64,000 bases of DNA from Symsagittifera roscoffensis (GCF_963678635.1 NC_087069.1:868001-932000), one strand, 5' to 3'. Shown: positions 1 to 10,253, numbered from the stretch's first letter. Numbers and translations are program-made. The notes: a model not told the origin generated them from the letters alone.

Positions 1-82
1 TGCGAAGCGGAGAGACGCTCTCTGTTTCATTCGATTCCTGATAGAGCAGATTTCAGTACCTGCATTAAACACTTGTGTTAAA

Positions 83-340
83 ATGTTGAGGGAAGGCGAT
101 GAGCGAACGAAAGCCTTGTTCTTGCTAGCACTGCTGGATATGCAGCAAAGTAAACCGATGAGGGTAAACATGAAAAAACCTGAGGAATCGGAACCCATGA
201 AAAAGATAGACGAGATCAGGAGATTCTCAAACAAGGAGCTGAGACTCACTAAAGAATCTATGGGAGCATTGCCGAAATCCAGTGAATACTGTGGACCGAT
301 CAAGAAGAAGTCATATAGCGTACAATCCTTTCCTGAGTGA
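83..340 (+). CDS. Short upstream frame, probable N-terminal part of the gene at 243-2327
   Basis: An 85-codon frame starts at an ATG at 83 and ends at a TGA at 338-340. The product is hydrophilic, rich in Lys, Glu and Arg, with no recognisable domain. Its last ~97 bases overlap the start of the long frame that is open from 243, in a different phase. The long frame has no ATG of its own near its beginning, so the likeliest reading is one gene whose frame was broken in the overlap, perhaps in the AAG-repeat around 301-309. A spliced junction is the alternative. Function unknown. Confidence 0.4.
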   Translation: MLREGDERTKALFLLALLDMQQSKPMRVNMKKPEESEPMKKIDEIRRFSNKELRLTKESMGALPKSSEYCGPIKKKSYSVQSFPE

Positions 341-2327
341 AGACATACGCGATTGCTTCTTTGATTATGAGCAGGCGGTGTTGCTAAGATTCTGGACGTC
401 CAGAATTGTAACGATCAAGAGCGTTAACAATACACAGGCCAAATTGGGACTGGTCTTGGAAGAAGAGGTGACTGCACCTTCAGTACCAAAATCCGACAAA
501 AGAGTGGAGTTTGGGTTGGGATTCTCAGATGAATTACTGAGAACGAGCTTGATGGCAGTGTGGGAATTGATGAGGCCATCATGGTGTCCTAGTCCCAACG
601 CTGACTCAATATTACGGGCGACACAAGACATACAGAGGGAACTGAATGCGGACTGTAACCTGCGTGACCTCAACATCATATATAATGTGATGATAACAGC
701 CTCTAAGAGCAACGGAGAAGATAAAGTAGAGTTGCCTGGCTGGGGACCAGAAGACTGGGTCAAACCTGGTAGCTGTCTGGCGGAAGTCTGTGGACTGGAG
801 GGTCACGTTTGTGGAGGTCTAGACTGTGTGAAGACCCTGGAGAAACAACACAAGCAATTGACAGTATTGTTTGGAAATGTAGTGATGAAAGCAAGAACGG
901 AAACGGAACTGATAGCAGATTGCCATGGAGGAACCGATGTGAATCTAGTGACTGCACTAGGATTCTACAGCATGTTTGGTTCTTTAGAGTCACTATTGAA
1001 TCTAGAACAGAAACATGAGATGGTCACAGCCATCAGCGTAGAAGTATTCCCAGGAGTTCTGCAGACTGAGCAGAAGTATATAGGAAAATGGAGGGAAGCA
1101 ATAGAAACAGAAATGAACATCAGACACAGCGAAACTTATCGTAGACCATCAGGAGCACAATATTTGGTGGGTTCAACGTTGGCTCCAATGTGCAAGAGCA
1201 GATATCCTGTACATTTCGTAGCTGTGGACGTGAAGAGTACAAGAACGATTGTGGATCAAGCCTTCTCAGTGCCGAAGTGTGTGAGATTGGCGAGAATGTC
1301 TGAAAAATCTTACGAGTTACTATGTAAGATGTTCTCAGCAGTCCCAGAGAGAACCAAAGAAGAATTGGAGTCAATACTAGGAAAGAAGTTCATGGGATAT
1401 GTGAGCGGGATCTTCAGTGACTTTGAAAAACAGAAACAGAGAGGATCAACTGTCATAGATTACAATGCAGTAGATGAGAATGATGAAGTCCACCGAGTGA
1501 TGATGGAAATGGAACCATTGCTGGAAGCTTCGGGAAAACGTAATTGGAGGAGCATCATGTTGACACATGACGAGTTTCCTTGCCACTGCTTGCTGCAGAC
1601 CTGGTGGTATCCCAAGCGTAGTAATCTGATGTTGATCTGGGACTCTGGAGAGCTGCTCTCCATGGGTTTACCAGATTCATCACAGCCCGTAACAATAGTG
1701 ATAGTGGGAGTTATGATGGCGATACGATGGCTGGAAGCTCATGTGAGAGAGAATAATAGACAGGAGGCACCGACGAAAGAACAATTGCGGAAATTAGATT
1801 GTCTAAAAGATTTAGATCTTTTTGAGACAATGTGCAAAGTTCTAAACATTCCGATGGAAGTGAAGAAGATATGGGCAAGAAAACGATTGATGCCATGGTT
1901 CAGAGCTAACATGACTGCATGGTTGTACGAGTATGCGAAAAAGCATATGTCGAAGCATGGCAGAGTGTACAGTGAATATCAGCTGGACATTGGGGCAGGA
2001 GCTTTCAAGCGAGCTTTCGTGACTCATCGGAATGCAGTGACCACCGCTGTGAAAAGAATTTCCAGGACGAGTGAGCGTAGTGGAAATGAGAAGGCAGAGA
2101 TGCTGAAAGAAGATTTGGAGAGAAACGTGACGTTGTGTCTCCACAACAGCTTCTGCAGAAACAGAGAATCCAACGTGGATCCCCTACCTTGCTGTAAACA
2201 GAGGGTAGAAGAGCAGAAGTGTTGGAGGACGGCTTCCAACAGCGTCAGGATAGCCGACGATGTGCTACAAGACACGGAAACCGAAAGTGCGGAGTCAGTA
2301 TCACAGGAGGAAGAAATGGAACATTGA
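243..2327 (+). pseudogene. Long open frame of unknown function, lacking its own start codon
   Basis: The frame is open from a TGA at 240-242 to a TGA at 2325-2327, about 694 codons. Codon 282 is GTG, which is not a normal start in an animal nuclear gene; the first in-frame ATG I see is near 552. The product is mixed alpha-helical in look. It has a Cys-rich patch around residues 160-180 (counted from 282), a hydrophobic stretch near residues 465-480, a second Cys-rich patch near residues 625-645 and an acidic Glu/Ser-rich C terminus. I see no reverse transcriptase, integrase, protease, kinase or CCHC motif. The region is visibly GC-richer than its surroundings, which suggests recent acquisition or a different mutational history. 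Possible retroelement-like 3' signals at 2719-2787 suggest it may belong to a mobile or virus-derived element, but that is inference. Confidence 0.55.
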
Positions 2328-2718
2328 CGAATGCCCGAAAGACAAGATGAAAAAAAGAAGCGAAATTAGAAGAATTTAGAAGTTTTAGAACTTCTAAACG
2401 ACGAAAAAAGAAGAGAACAAAGGAGTGATGAAGAAAAGTTAAAACTCAGAATTGTTTTATGTGTGTGAAAAACTCAAGTGAGAAACCAAGCAACCAAGTT
2501 GTAATCGAAAACTGAAACATTTAGTTGAGTTTTGAAATTGTTGCATTTATAAATTTGCATTTTGATTTTAGCAGAAGTGGCTTTAGAGACACTTATTATT
2601 TATTTAGAAAGGCTTAAGAGAAGAGTATATTTAAATATTCCAGCCTGCATGATTGTTTTTAATCACTTAGGAAGACTGATCACTTTGTGGTGACATGAGA
2701 GACTTGAGTAACCTCTTG

Positions 2719-2787
2719 AAGAGGGAGGTTGTTACATTGTTCTTTCTAACCACAAAGTTTCTTAGTTTTAATATTCAGGACAATAAA
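2719..2787 (+). other. Possible polypurine tract, LTR start and polyadenylation signal
   Basis: A purine run AAGAGGGAGG (2719-2728) is followed at 2730 by TGTTACATTG, a type of start common to LTRs, and by AATAAA at 2782-2787. This order (polypurine tract, TG, poly-A signal) is what the 3' end of an LTR retroelement looks like, and it lies about 400 bases after the long frame. No second LTR copy is in the window and I could not find the far LTR end, so the call is tentative. Confidence 0.3.
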
Positions 2788-2835
2788 CAAGCAAGATTTC
2801 CGAAGGGAAGGAGCATAGTAGGATAATTTTAACTT

Positions 2836-2866
2836 GTTGGTTGGCAGGACTGTCCTGCAAGCCAAC
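2836..2866. repeat. Short inverted repeat (hairpin)
   Basis: A core GCAGGAC-T-GTCCTGC is flanked by GTTGG on the left and CCAAC on the right, giving an interrupted stem of 12 pairs. It could be a terminator-like or LTR-internal hairpin. No other support. Confidence 0.4.
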
Positions 2867-3207
2867 ACCTTTTAAATCAGAGAGAAAGAGTTTTAATCGG
2901 AACATTGACACTGGAAGTCAGAAAATATGTTTTATCTTAGGTTATATCTTCAATGTGCAGATTAATGAAAGAATTTGAAGGCTATAGTGATGTAGTATGA
3001 TGCCATGTATATTCTGCAGTGAGTCGATGTGACGTGGATAAAAGTAATTTCGTGCATTTTATAAATTCTGTTCGATGACACTGTAACCATTTTACGAACA
3101 TTGTGCGATTCAATGAGGACATTGACGGGACTGTCCGGGGAGTATGTGACATTCGACCAGAATGGCCAAAATGCAATTTATGCAGACTTCGAATTTTTAG
3201 CAGTAAG

Positions 3208-3595
3208 CCTTCCGGATTGATGATTATTAAGAATTAAGAACGTTATTGGAACGATTGGCCAAACGGTGAGGGCTAGAATATTCTGGTATTTTAAAATTTC
3301 AAAAATTCGAATTATGGCGTCATATTTCTGAGAAACGTCAGAAACGGCCATTTTGACTAAAACGAGAAAGAAAAACAGAACAACGTTAGCTGCGCTAGCA
3401 ACAACAACGAAATTAAGATCGGGAAACAACAACGAATTACAGAGTAACAGAGAACACTCCGAGTTGCAACTATTGTGCTGCTACAATAGTTGCAAGGCCG
3501 TTGCGAGCAACGGTGAAGGGTGAAGGACGGCCTTCCGGATTAAGAGGAAATCAGGATTAGCGAGCTTGATCCAGCGGATTCATCAATCCGGAAGG
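3208..3595. repeat. 388-bp inverted-repeat element with nested hairpins (possible MITE)
   Basis: The left end CCTTCCGGATTGATGA (3208-3223) is exactly the reverse complement of the right end at 3580-3595, 16 of 16 bases. A further CCTTCCGGATT lies at 3531-3541 in the same orientation as the left end. Inside are a perfect 13-bp stem with a 6-base loop (3464-3495) and a 7-bp stem with a 2-base loop (3498-3513). Terminal and nested inverted repeats with no coding capacity fit a miniature inverted-repeat or foldback transposon. The flanks (AGTAAG left, GTAAAG right) share GTAA but not in exact register, so a target duplication is unproven. Confidence 0.45.
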
Positions 3596-5461
3596 GTAAA
3601 GGAACTGAAACTTTTATCCTGTTACATGAACTTTTAGCTTCCTGTCATGTCCTGACTTGAATTTAATTGATATCTGGATTCATTTTGATAAGGATGAGAA
3701 GCTAGGAGTTGGGGGAAAGGGTTGATCCATCTTCGATGGAGATGATGATTTTTATCTACTGAACAAAAACAATAGTAATATGATAAATAGTAATAGCCCT
3801 GTTTTTAGGAGTGACCTCGTGGTCTGGGGATACTGAGACCCAGCCATGAGCTCACTATTTCTGCATGTAATCTAGTTAATTTGAGTGTTTTGACCGAAGC
3901 CGAAAGCAGTAACGTTTTTGTCGACCCGATGTTAGAAAAGACCACCGAAAAGTACTGGCTTGGTAGAGACGGTGAAAAGCATGCAAAGCTCTATTTAGAC
4001 GTTAGCCAGTCGTCTTAAGACTTAGTTTTGTTTTCCGTCGATATGTATCTTCCGGGCGAATGTTACATAAACTCTATTTTTCCATCATTTAGCTTGGTCG
4101 GGAAAAAGTTTAGCATATACACCGCAAAAAATACCTTCTGAAAATGGCACGTTTTCATTAGATAAGTTTCACTAGTCTCATTGTATGATCTTAACTCAAA
4201 CATAAAAGTAGACAAAAAACTTGATTTTGACGAAGTGAGCCTGAAGGTTGCCTGGTCCCTGTGCTCTTCGATGGTACGTTGAAATGGATTTTTCGACAGC
4301 AGGCATGACGTCCTTGCTCTTCTTTCTCGATCAGTTTGTTCATATGATCAGCTGCTGCTTGCGTAAAAGCTTCAATTTCCTAATAAGGTATTTTTCGATT
4401 TCTTTACCGGTAGAATTTTTCTTCATGTTTTGTTTTTTAATTTTTTAAATTTTTTTGTGACCTTAAATATTTTGATTGTACTGCCTTTGGTTGCTTTTTA
4501 ATTTGATGTGCTTAAAATAAAGTGAAAATCCTACGCCCTCATCTCTCCGCCCAGGAAAAAATCAAAAAAGGGAGAGGAAAAAACGGAACATCAAAACTTC
4601 GAAAAGGCCGAGATACTTGTGCTCTACGCTTTTGCGAATAGCAAGCGTTACTAAATCACCAGGAGTTTTTTCAGGTTAACAGCTTTAACAAAATTACTTA
4701 AATCATGTGGACAAACTGTGATTTTTTCAAGAACAGACATATTTTGAGCTTGTGTGTCTTTTATTTACTCTTTCGATTCGAAACTTGTTTATAAATTTAC
4801 AAGTGTTTTTTTTAATAAGTAAGAAAAAACGAATATTATTTTAAGACCTGCTTTCTGGATGAGAGTTCTGTGTTCAACATACAAGGTTACAGGATTAATT
4901 TTTACAAAGTTCATTTTAAATTAATTTTTGGTTATATTTTTCGAAGAATACCCCCCTCTTGTTTGCTCTCATTTAGTTTCTGCTCACAAATGCAGTAGTC
5001 CAGCATGTTTCCATATGTATGGTTTGCCAGGTCTGAACAACCGCGGTTTAATGGGATCTTGCGCAAAATTCCACCACTCACAGCATCTATAATAATCACA
5101 AAAAAAAATTTCAGGTTACTCTAGTCCAGATTTTAGTAATATCTTCCCTTTTAACTAAATATGAACCAAAAACCAACCTCAAGTGTTCTAGGGCTCAAAA
5201 AACAGTCGTCAATGTTCATTGCGCCCCTAGAATCAATTAAAAAAATCCTTAAACATTTTTTAAAAAACTGCTCAAAACCGCTCAAACTGCTCAAAACCTG
5301 CTTAAGTTTGGGCTGAAACCTCGTCTCGGGTAATATATCAAGATATGGTTGTTTTAAAGCCATGAGATTTTAGTCTGAGAAAAAGTCTTGCGGTCCGTTT
5401 TCAGGCTTCTCTAATTGAAAAGCTGAATTGTTTTATTAACTTGAATTGACTTTAAAAAGAG
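3596..5461. other. Non-coding AT-rich stretch
   Basis: I see no supported gene or RNA gene. Around 3800-4020 the sequence is less AT-rich and locally self-complementary, but no tRNA or snRNA pattern could be made out. Around 5255-5310 there is a short degenerate run of CTCAAAAC-type units. Confidence 0.5.
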
Positions 5462-5483
5462 AGATTATAATCGATTATAATCT
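5462..5483. repeat. 22-bp perfect palindrome
   Basis: The half-site AGATTATAATC (5462-5472) is followed directly by its reverse complement (5473-5483). Related ATTATAATC words recur at 5518-5530 and across 30170-31140. Confidence 0.7.
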
Positions 5484-6329
5484 TTCTCAATTTTAGTAAG
5501 ACTGGTACTAAAATCGTATTATAATCGATAATTAACGCTTGAAACTTGATGCAGGTGGCTTTTTTCCAGTCCTCCTTTTAATTTTTCTTCTGAAATTCTG
5601 AACAAAAAACGAAAAAAAGGCACGTAATTCTTAAGCAGGGGCGCAACAGCGGTTCGCCGTGATGAGCTGTACAACTCGTATGTTGGTCCTTGCCTTTGTG
5701 GATAAATGGTCTATAAATCTTTTAAAAAATTCAATTTGGGAAAATCTATTTAAAATGGCTTTACAAGTTCTAAACTGCCTTAAAACGTGTCAGCTTGAAC
5801 AGGTGAACAATTTTTTACAATATTTCTCACTTGCAAAATGCCGTGTGAACAATTTTTGCACAGCTTTGTTTTGTAATTTGACGAGGGAGATGCGAAATTA
5901 TAAAAGAGCCGTCATTATTTATTTTTCCAAGTGTTTGGTCTTTTTCTTCTCAAAATTTGCCTCATATTTTTAAAAGAAAAAAATTGAAAGATTATCAGAT
6001 TTTAATGGGCGAAATTTTAAACTGCCCTCAGCTTGTTCCCTTCTGCCTCAACGAGAAAAAAAATATCCTCGAATTGATTCTCTGTTGTGATTCACCATCT
6101 GTTTCTTCAGCGTTTTCAATTTTTTTTAGACTTATTGCGTCTCTGGATTGTCTGATCTGTCGAGGAATGGCATTTTTGGAATAAGCAGCAGCTACCAGCT
6201 TACGATCTTAGTCAGAGATATGGCGTGAGTATAACAAAACAACGCCAGATTGAATGCTAAATGTTAACATCATTGACAGTTCAGATGTACAAGTCGCGGC
6301 TTGGGTCAGAACCACGTATCCTTGACTTT
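5484..6329. other. Non-coding AT-rich stretch
   Basis: Two plus-strand frames (about 5659-5973 and 5957-6184) look like chance openings in AT-rich DNA, with no recognisable motif. At 5636 a CAGGGGCGCAAC word resembles DNA-transposon ends but has no partner in the window. Confidence 0.5.
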
Positions 6330-7030
6330 GTACACGAATAGGGCGCTCAAAAAACCACATGGTTCTTACTAAGTTCTTGAAAGAATTCAAAGCCCTGCAA
6401 TAACGAGGGAGACGCATTCCCATCCATATTCAGGAAAAAGTGGAAAACGAAGTTCGATCGTTAATTAGTCAAGGTCATATAGTCCGCTTGGAGAAATGCA
6501 GTGACCAACAATTCATTAGCCCTATTGATATAACGGTGAAAAAGATCAATCAAAAAACTTAGCTATGGATTCGAAACAAATGAAAAAATCGATCCATGAA
6601 ACAAATTACAGATGCCAAATAATGATGTTTTTTGGACAATATAGCACAATCAGCTCAAGAAGGTACAAATAAGCCAGGAACAACATATTGTTCGACAATA
6701 GACCTACGATACGCGTATAGTCAACTACCACTGGACGAAACAACACGAACGCGGTGTAATTTTAGCATAACTGGGGGAAATGCAACTGGAACCTACCAGT
6801 TCCAGACAGGATTCTGCGGGCTCACCGATATGCCCGCGGAGTTTCAAAAAGCTATAGATCTGACACTTAACAACGAAAAAGACACTTTCGCAAATTTAGA
6901 TGATATCCTAATCATTTTGCACGGTACGAAAGAACAACACATAGAAAAATTAACAAAAATTCTAAATAAGTTGGATGCCGAAAACATGGCCATCTCAGTC
7001 GACAAATGTAAATTCGGTTGTAAAACAGTC
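6330..7030 (+). pseudogene. Decayed Ty3/gypsy reverse transcriptase fragment
   Basis: Conceptual translation with frame changes gives the N-terminal part of a gypsy-type reverse transcriptase. A segment with IPIHIQ and FISPIDITVKK (about 6415-6545) is followed by STIDLRYAYSQLPLD, which carries the first catalytic Asp, and then TGFCGLTDMPAEFQKAIDLT. The catalytic box reads NLDD (about 6892-6903) instead of Y-x-D-D. There are stops and at least two frame breaks at 6540-6630, and the homology ends abruptly near 7030 where a dispersed repeat begins. There is no RNase H or integrase part. It differs clearly from the reverse transcriptase at 16132-20181, so it is a relic of another gypsy lineage. 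Confidence 0.8.
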
Positions 7031-7390
7031 TATCGCTCAAAATTGCTCCAAAAATAGGAGAATTTGTCGAATCCGAAGCAGTATTTCCAAAACTTGGATC
7101 AGTTTGTGAAATCCACAAACAAAAAAGAAGAAATTTTTAGTTAAAATGAGCTGTTGCGGAATCCGACTTTGTAAGGGGAATCAGCAAACTGTAAGCGGAA
7201 TCCGCAAATTAGGAGTGGAGTTTCGTGCGGATTCCATATTTTGATTAGCGTTTTATGTTTTTTTTACTAGGTGATCGCCAGCAAGGTGGTCGTAAAATAA
7301 GTTGAAGATAGTGTACTTGATATAAACAATATAACTTTTAAAATTTTTAATCTGAAAATTTTCTGATTTTACATGTTTTGCGAGATTGTT
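7030..7390 (+). repeat. Dispersed repeat, copy 1
   Basis: This stretch aligns by eye with 29205-29575. Shared blocks include CTCAAAATTGCT, GCGGAATCCG words, TAGCGTTTTA, CTAGGTGATC, CCAGCAAGGTGGTCGTAAAA and CGAGATTGTT in the same order. The copies are clearly diverged. It abuts the reverse-transcriptase relic, so one probably inserted into or recombined with the other. Confidence 0.65.
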
Positions 7391-7929
7391 ATTTTGTGTA
7401 ACTTATACACAAATAGTTTTCAAATTTTTTCATGCTAGGCGCATGCGGGACCCGTCTATCATTGTTGCTTTTTCGAGGGCCACTGTATCATAGTTGTAAC
7501 CAGATTGTACACTGGGCGTGCTTTTATCTCATCTTAAATACTGTCCTCATGATATGATTTCACGTTCGACTCAACTCCAATGTTGCCCTCATAATTTGAA
7601 CTCACTCTCCAACAGCTAGATCAGTATTTGGGGAATCCCAATTACTGACCTGATTCGGAAATAAGCTGTGCGTTCCGTTTACAAATACTCTCATTCCATT
7701 CTCTCCAAAAATGAATTTTTTCGGTGTTGTGTTTACAATAATTTGTAAACAAAAATTGTTACTGGGATGTGTATAAGAAATACTTAAGAATGACATCCAC
7801 CGATTTAGTTAACCATTGACTTAAGATTTGTTAGTGGATGCCGCTGGCATTGGTTAAGTCCTTGCTTTTAACTTCAGCATTGTCGTGGATAAGAATTCCA
7901 GCTCTAGATTTAATTATGTATATGTCAGT
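7391..7929. other. Non-coding stretch
   Basis: No gene seen. It contains a perfect inverted repeat, TGTTTACAA with a 4-base loop and TTGTAAACA, at 7730-7751. Confidence 0.5.
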
Positions 7930-8200
7930 TCAGTAAAAAAACAAAAGGCGGAATCCACTTACAGTTTGCGGAAATCGTTTAATTTTGCGGATTCCGCTCA
8001 CAAATTTTGCGGATTGTACTTACTTTTGCGGATTCCAATTACGTTTTGCGGAATCCACTTACAGTTGATGAATTCAGTGCATTTAGCTATATTCGCTTTT
8101 GCGGAATCCGCGACACAACTGTGCCGACAAAATTTAGGTCACAAGTATTTGTTCGCGGAATCCACGAAAATTTTGTAAGTTGAATCCACTTAAATTTTCG
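7930..8200. repeat. Cluster of GCGGAATCC / GGATTCCGC words
   Basis: About eight copies of a word of the form TTTTGCGGATTCC or its complement GCGGAATCCAC occur within 270 bases, in both orientations, with TTAC often a few bases away. The same words occur in the dispersed repeat copies at 7030-7390 and 29080-29575. It looks like a degenerate short-unit repeat and not a gene. Confidence 0.6.
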
Positions 8201-8896
8201 AACGTGTTTAAAGACTTATCTCTGGAAGCCAGCAAAATACAGACACAAAATTTTGCGCCCATCCAGTGCACAGTTTGGCCTCGTAATGAACTAGAAAATA
8301 AATCGATTCAAATCGAGATTAAATTAATTTAAATTTACTATTTTCCGTTTTTTATTACAAGTTGTTTTTATTTTCAACTACATTAAAACGGTTTTAAATG
8401 GATTTTTTTCTCAACTTTCATCATTTTTCTTTCATTTTATTAAACGCCCATTGTTTTTCATTTTAAACCAATAACGAATGGTAGCATAAGAAAAAGATCG
8501 AATACTTTTTAAAAAATCGATAACATTCTATGATTCCTCGCATAATTTAATCTAAAAATCTTATCTATTTGGACCTTTTTTTCAAAAAAAATTATTTCAT
8601 ATTTTCGCCCAAAAGCTGATTTACTGATTTGCATTGATGATCTTCTATGATTTAGTCACCTGTTTTTGAGCTCCAAATCTGTTTTTTTTTAGCGTTTTCT
8701 GAAATTGTTACATAAGTTTCAGCCCAAAAATGTACTTTTGCTGATAATTTTCTCTGATTACATGGCTTGTTTTTGAGCTCGAAATCTGATATATATGAGG
8801 AGAGTTTGAGGGCCCTTAAAATGAACTTTGTTAATCGATTTGGATCGATTTGAAATCGATTTAAAATCAGTTTAAATCAATCCAAAACCATTTTTT
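8201..8896. other. Non-coding, very AT-rich
   Basis: No gene seen. ATCGATTT/AAATCGAT words cluster at 8300-8340 and 8835-8870, forming short self-complementary runs. Confidence 0.5.
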
Positions 8897-9262
8897 TCAG
8901 TGCGAGTGGGAAATAGACTTTGTGGAATTGAGTTCTAGATATACAAATAAGTTTCCCAATGAGAAAGTGAGTGAAATAAGTTGAAGGTAACCTTGTTCGG
9001 GAGGCCGGATTTTTGTGAACCTCCTTAGAAGGTAGTGCAAATCTCTTATAGTCGTCAGTCGGTACTGGTTCCTCTCCAAGTCTTCCAACTGTTCACTACT
9101 GAAGTACTTTTCCATATTCTTTGGCAGGATGATGAACAGCATTGGATGGTGTTGGTCAGCATATCCCTCTGGGAATTTTCCATGTATGTAAGTGGGCGCC
9201 TGTTTGTTCCCATGGTCTAGAACAGGACTCTTTTCTACCTCAAAAACTGCCGCACAAAATTA
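8897..9262 (-). other. Coding-looking minus-strand frame, possible exon or gene relic
   Basis: On the minus strand a frame is open from about 9262 down to 8897. Its part up to about 9000 is GC-richer than the surroundings and has a natural amino-acid mix, including the segments KFPEGYADQHHPMLFIILP and LEDLERNQYRLTTIRDLHY. Below about 9000 it becomes low-quality. No family recognised. It may be an exon or relic that continues from the minus-strand frame at 9380-9592, but no clean splice pair was found. Confidence 0.3.
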
Positions 9263-9267
9263 ACTTA

Positions 9268-9296
9268 AGTTTTTGAGTTAAATTAACTCAAAAACT
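9268..9296. repeat. 29-bp palindrome
   Basis: AGTTTTTGAGTTAA is followed by a single central A and its exact reverse complement. The neighbouring bases to 9330 repeat the AACTTAAGTTTTTGAGT theme imperfectly. Confidence 0.65.
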
Positions 9297-9379
9297 CAGA
9301 GTAACTTAAAAAAAACTTGAGTTGAGATTTTGCATAAGTTTAACACCACACCGCAAAAGTATTAAAACAAAACATTTGC

Positions 9380-9592
9380 TTCACCGGAGAAAAAACTTCA
9401 GGCCATTTTTATGACAAAAAAAACAGCAGTAACTTAGTTTTGAAAAGAGCCCTGAGAACAAGATGGTGAGAGTGTCATCACTGGAAGCAGAGCTCATTCG
9501 CAGCAGTTCGGCCAGTGGGGCGTCCAGTGGTTTCCCAGCCATCATTCCGTGTCTGTGTTGTTTCCATTGGGCAATGTTTTATTCTATTTGAC
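9380..9592 (-). other. Second coding-looking minus-strand frame
   Basis: On the minus strand, frame open from a TAA near 9593 down to about 9380, in GC-richer DNA (9440-9580). It includes the segment MMAGKPLDAPLAELLRMSS. The amino-acid mix looks protein-like up to about 9440. No domain recognised. It could be an exon lying upstream of 8897-9262 on the same strand. Confidence 0.25.
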
Positions 9593-9827
9593 ACTTTCTG
9601 ATAATTAGTTTTAACTTACACTCTCCCCCTTGTCGGTTTAGGGGTCGGAAATTATAATCGTTTTTTTTAAATCTTGGTTTTGAGCTAATCAGAAACTGGA
9701 AATCTAAACTCTGCGCTGCGTAAGCAATCTAGAACTTTATAGGTTGCAAAACTGGTGTGTTAGTTTCGACGCTACTTTGGGACTCTAATTACCTTGTCGT
9801 TTCTTTTTTGAAATGTAATTATCTTAG

Positions 9828-9831
9828 GTTT
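9828..9831. repeat. Target-site duplication GTTT, left copy
   Basis: GTTT immediately precedes the TG of the left LTR and is repeated at 28721-28724 directly after the CA of the right LTR. Four-base duplications are typical of integrases of this group. Confidence 0.75.
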
Positions 9832-9946
9832 TGGAACCTGATCTAAACTACATTTTATGATTGGATAAATTAGATATTTTACCACTGTAAATTTTTTAAT
9901 ATTAACCAATCATGATCCATCTAACTAACAACCCACTTATTTGTAA

Positions 9947-9974
9947 GTGCTGAAATTACTTGTAATTTCAGCAC
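9947..9974. promoter_or_regulatory. Perfect hairpin inside the 5' LTR
   Basis: GTGCTGAAATTAC and its exact reverse complement are separated by TT, a 13-bp stem with almost no loop, about 60 bases before the poly-A signal. In the 3' LTR (28426-28453) one base of the right arm is changed (C to G). It may be a transcript structure or a protein-binding dyad. Confidence 0.6.
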
Positions 9975-10035
9975 CAGAGAGATTTGAATTTAACTTAGAA
10001 ATTAGTGGACTCTCCAAGAAGACTTCAGCAGCCGC

Positions 10036-10041
10036 AATAAA
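10036..10041 (+). terminator. Polyadenylation signal AATAAA in 5' LTR
   Basis: AATAAA at LTR position 205, the same place as 28515-28520 in the 3' LTR. In the 3' copy it would direct 3'-end formation of element transcripts. Confidence 0.65.
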
Positions 10042-10243
10042 CCAGTATACCCTAGATCTATTGAGCCTAGCAGAGACTAGTTAAACAACCTGAGACTAGA
10101 TAGTATAAGAGTAAGATTAGGATCGGTATTAGACTAAGAAGTTGCACGAATCTATCCGGCCGAAAATAAGATAGCGTGACGAGCAGACGGTGTACCCTAT
10201 CCGAAATTACTCTATGAGTTAACCACCTCGGCCATAACTCATC

Positions 10244-10253
10244 TGGTGCGACC
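10244..10253 (+). promoter_or_regulatory. Primer-binding site for minus-strand DNA synthesis
   Basis: TGGTGCGACC begins 2 bases after the LTR and is complementary to a tRNA 3' end reading GGUCGCACCA. A TCGAAC at 10261-10266 sits about where the complement of a tRNA T-loop would fall, one base off the standard spacing, suggesting extended tRNA complementarity. It is not the common Lys-type site starting TGGCGCCC. I could not assign the tRNA. Confidence 0.75.

Larger units (their letters stand above)
2328..3207. other. Non-coding stretch downstream of the long frame
   Basis: No convincing gene on either strand. It starts with an A/G-rich run (about 2335-2450), contains the LTR-like signals at 2719-2787 and a hairpin at 2836-2866, and becomes ordinary AT-rich sequence. 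The small minus-strand frames here have no coding character. Confidence 0.6.
9832..10241 (+). repeat. 5' LTR (410 bp)
   Basis: Direct repeat of 28311-28720 with TG...CA ends. I count six substitutions between the two copies and no indels. They are two in the T-rich run near LTR position 65, one at about position 140, two near position 225 and one near position 237. It contains a 13-bp hairpin (9947-9974) and AATAAA (10036-10041), so the R/U5 boundary should fall shortly after 10041. No clear TATA box: the AT-rich run at 9890-9905 is the nearest candidate. Confidence 0.95.

Noticed and set aside
282-284. GTG at 282 as a start codon
   Set aside because: The surroundings are eukaryotic, where GTG starts are exceptional. 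The frame is open further upstream to 243, so it is better seen as a broken or spliced gene.
5659-6184. Two plus-strand frames of 104 and 75 codons
   Set aside because: AT-rich composition, no motif, Phe/Leu/Asn/Lys dominated. They behave as chance openings.
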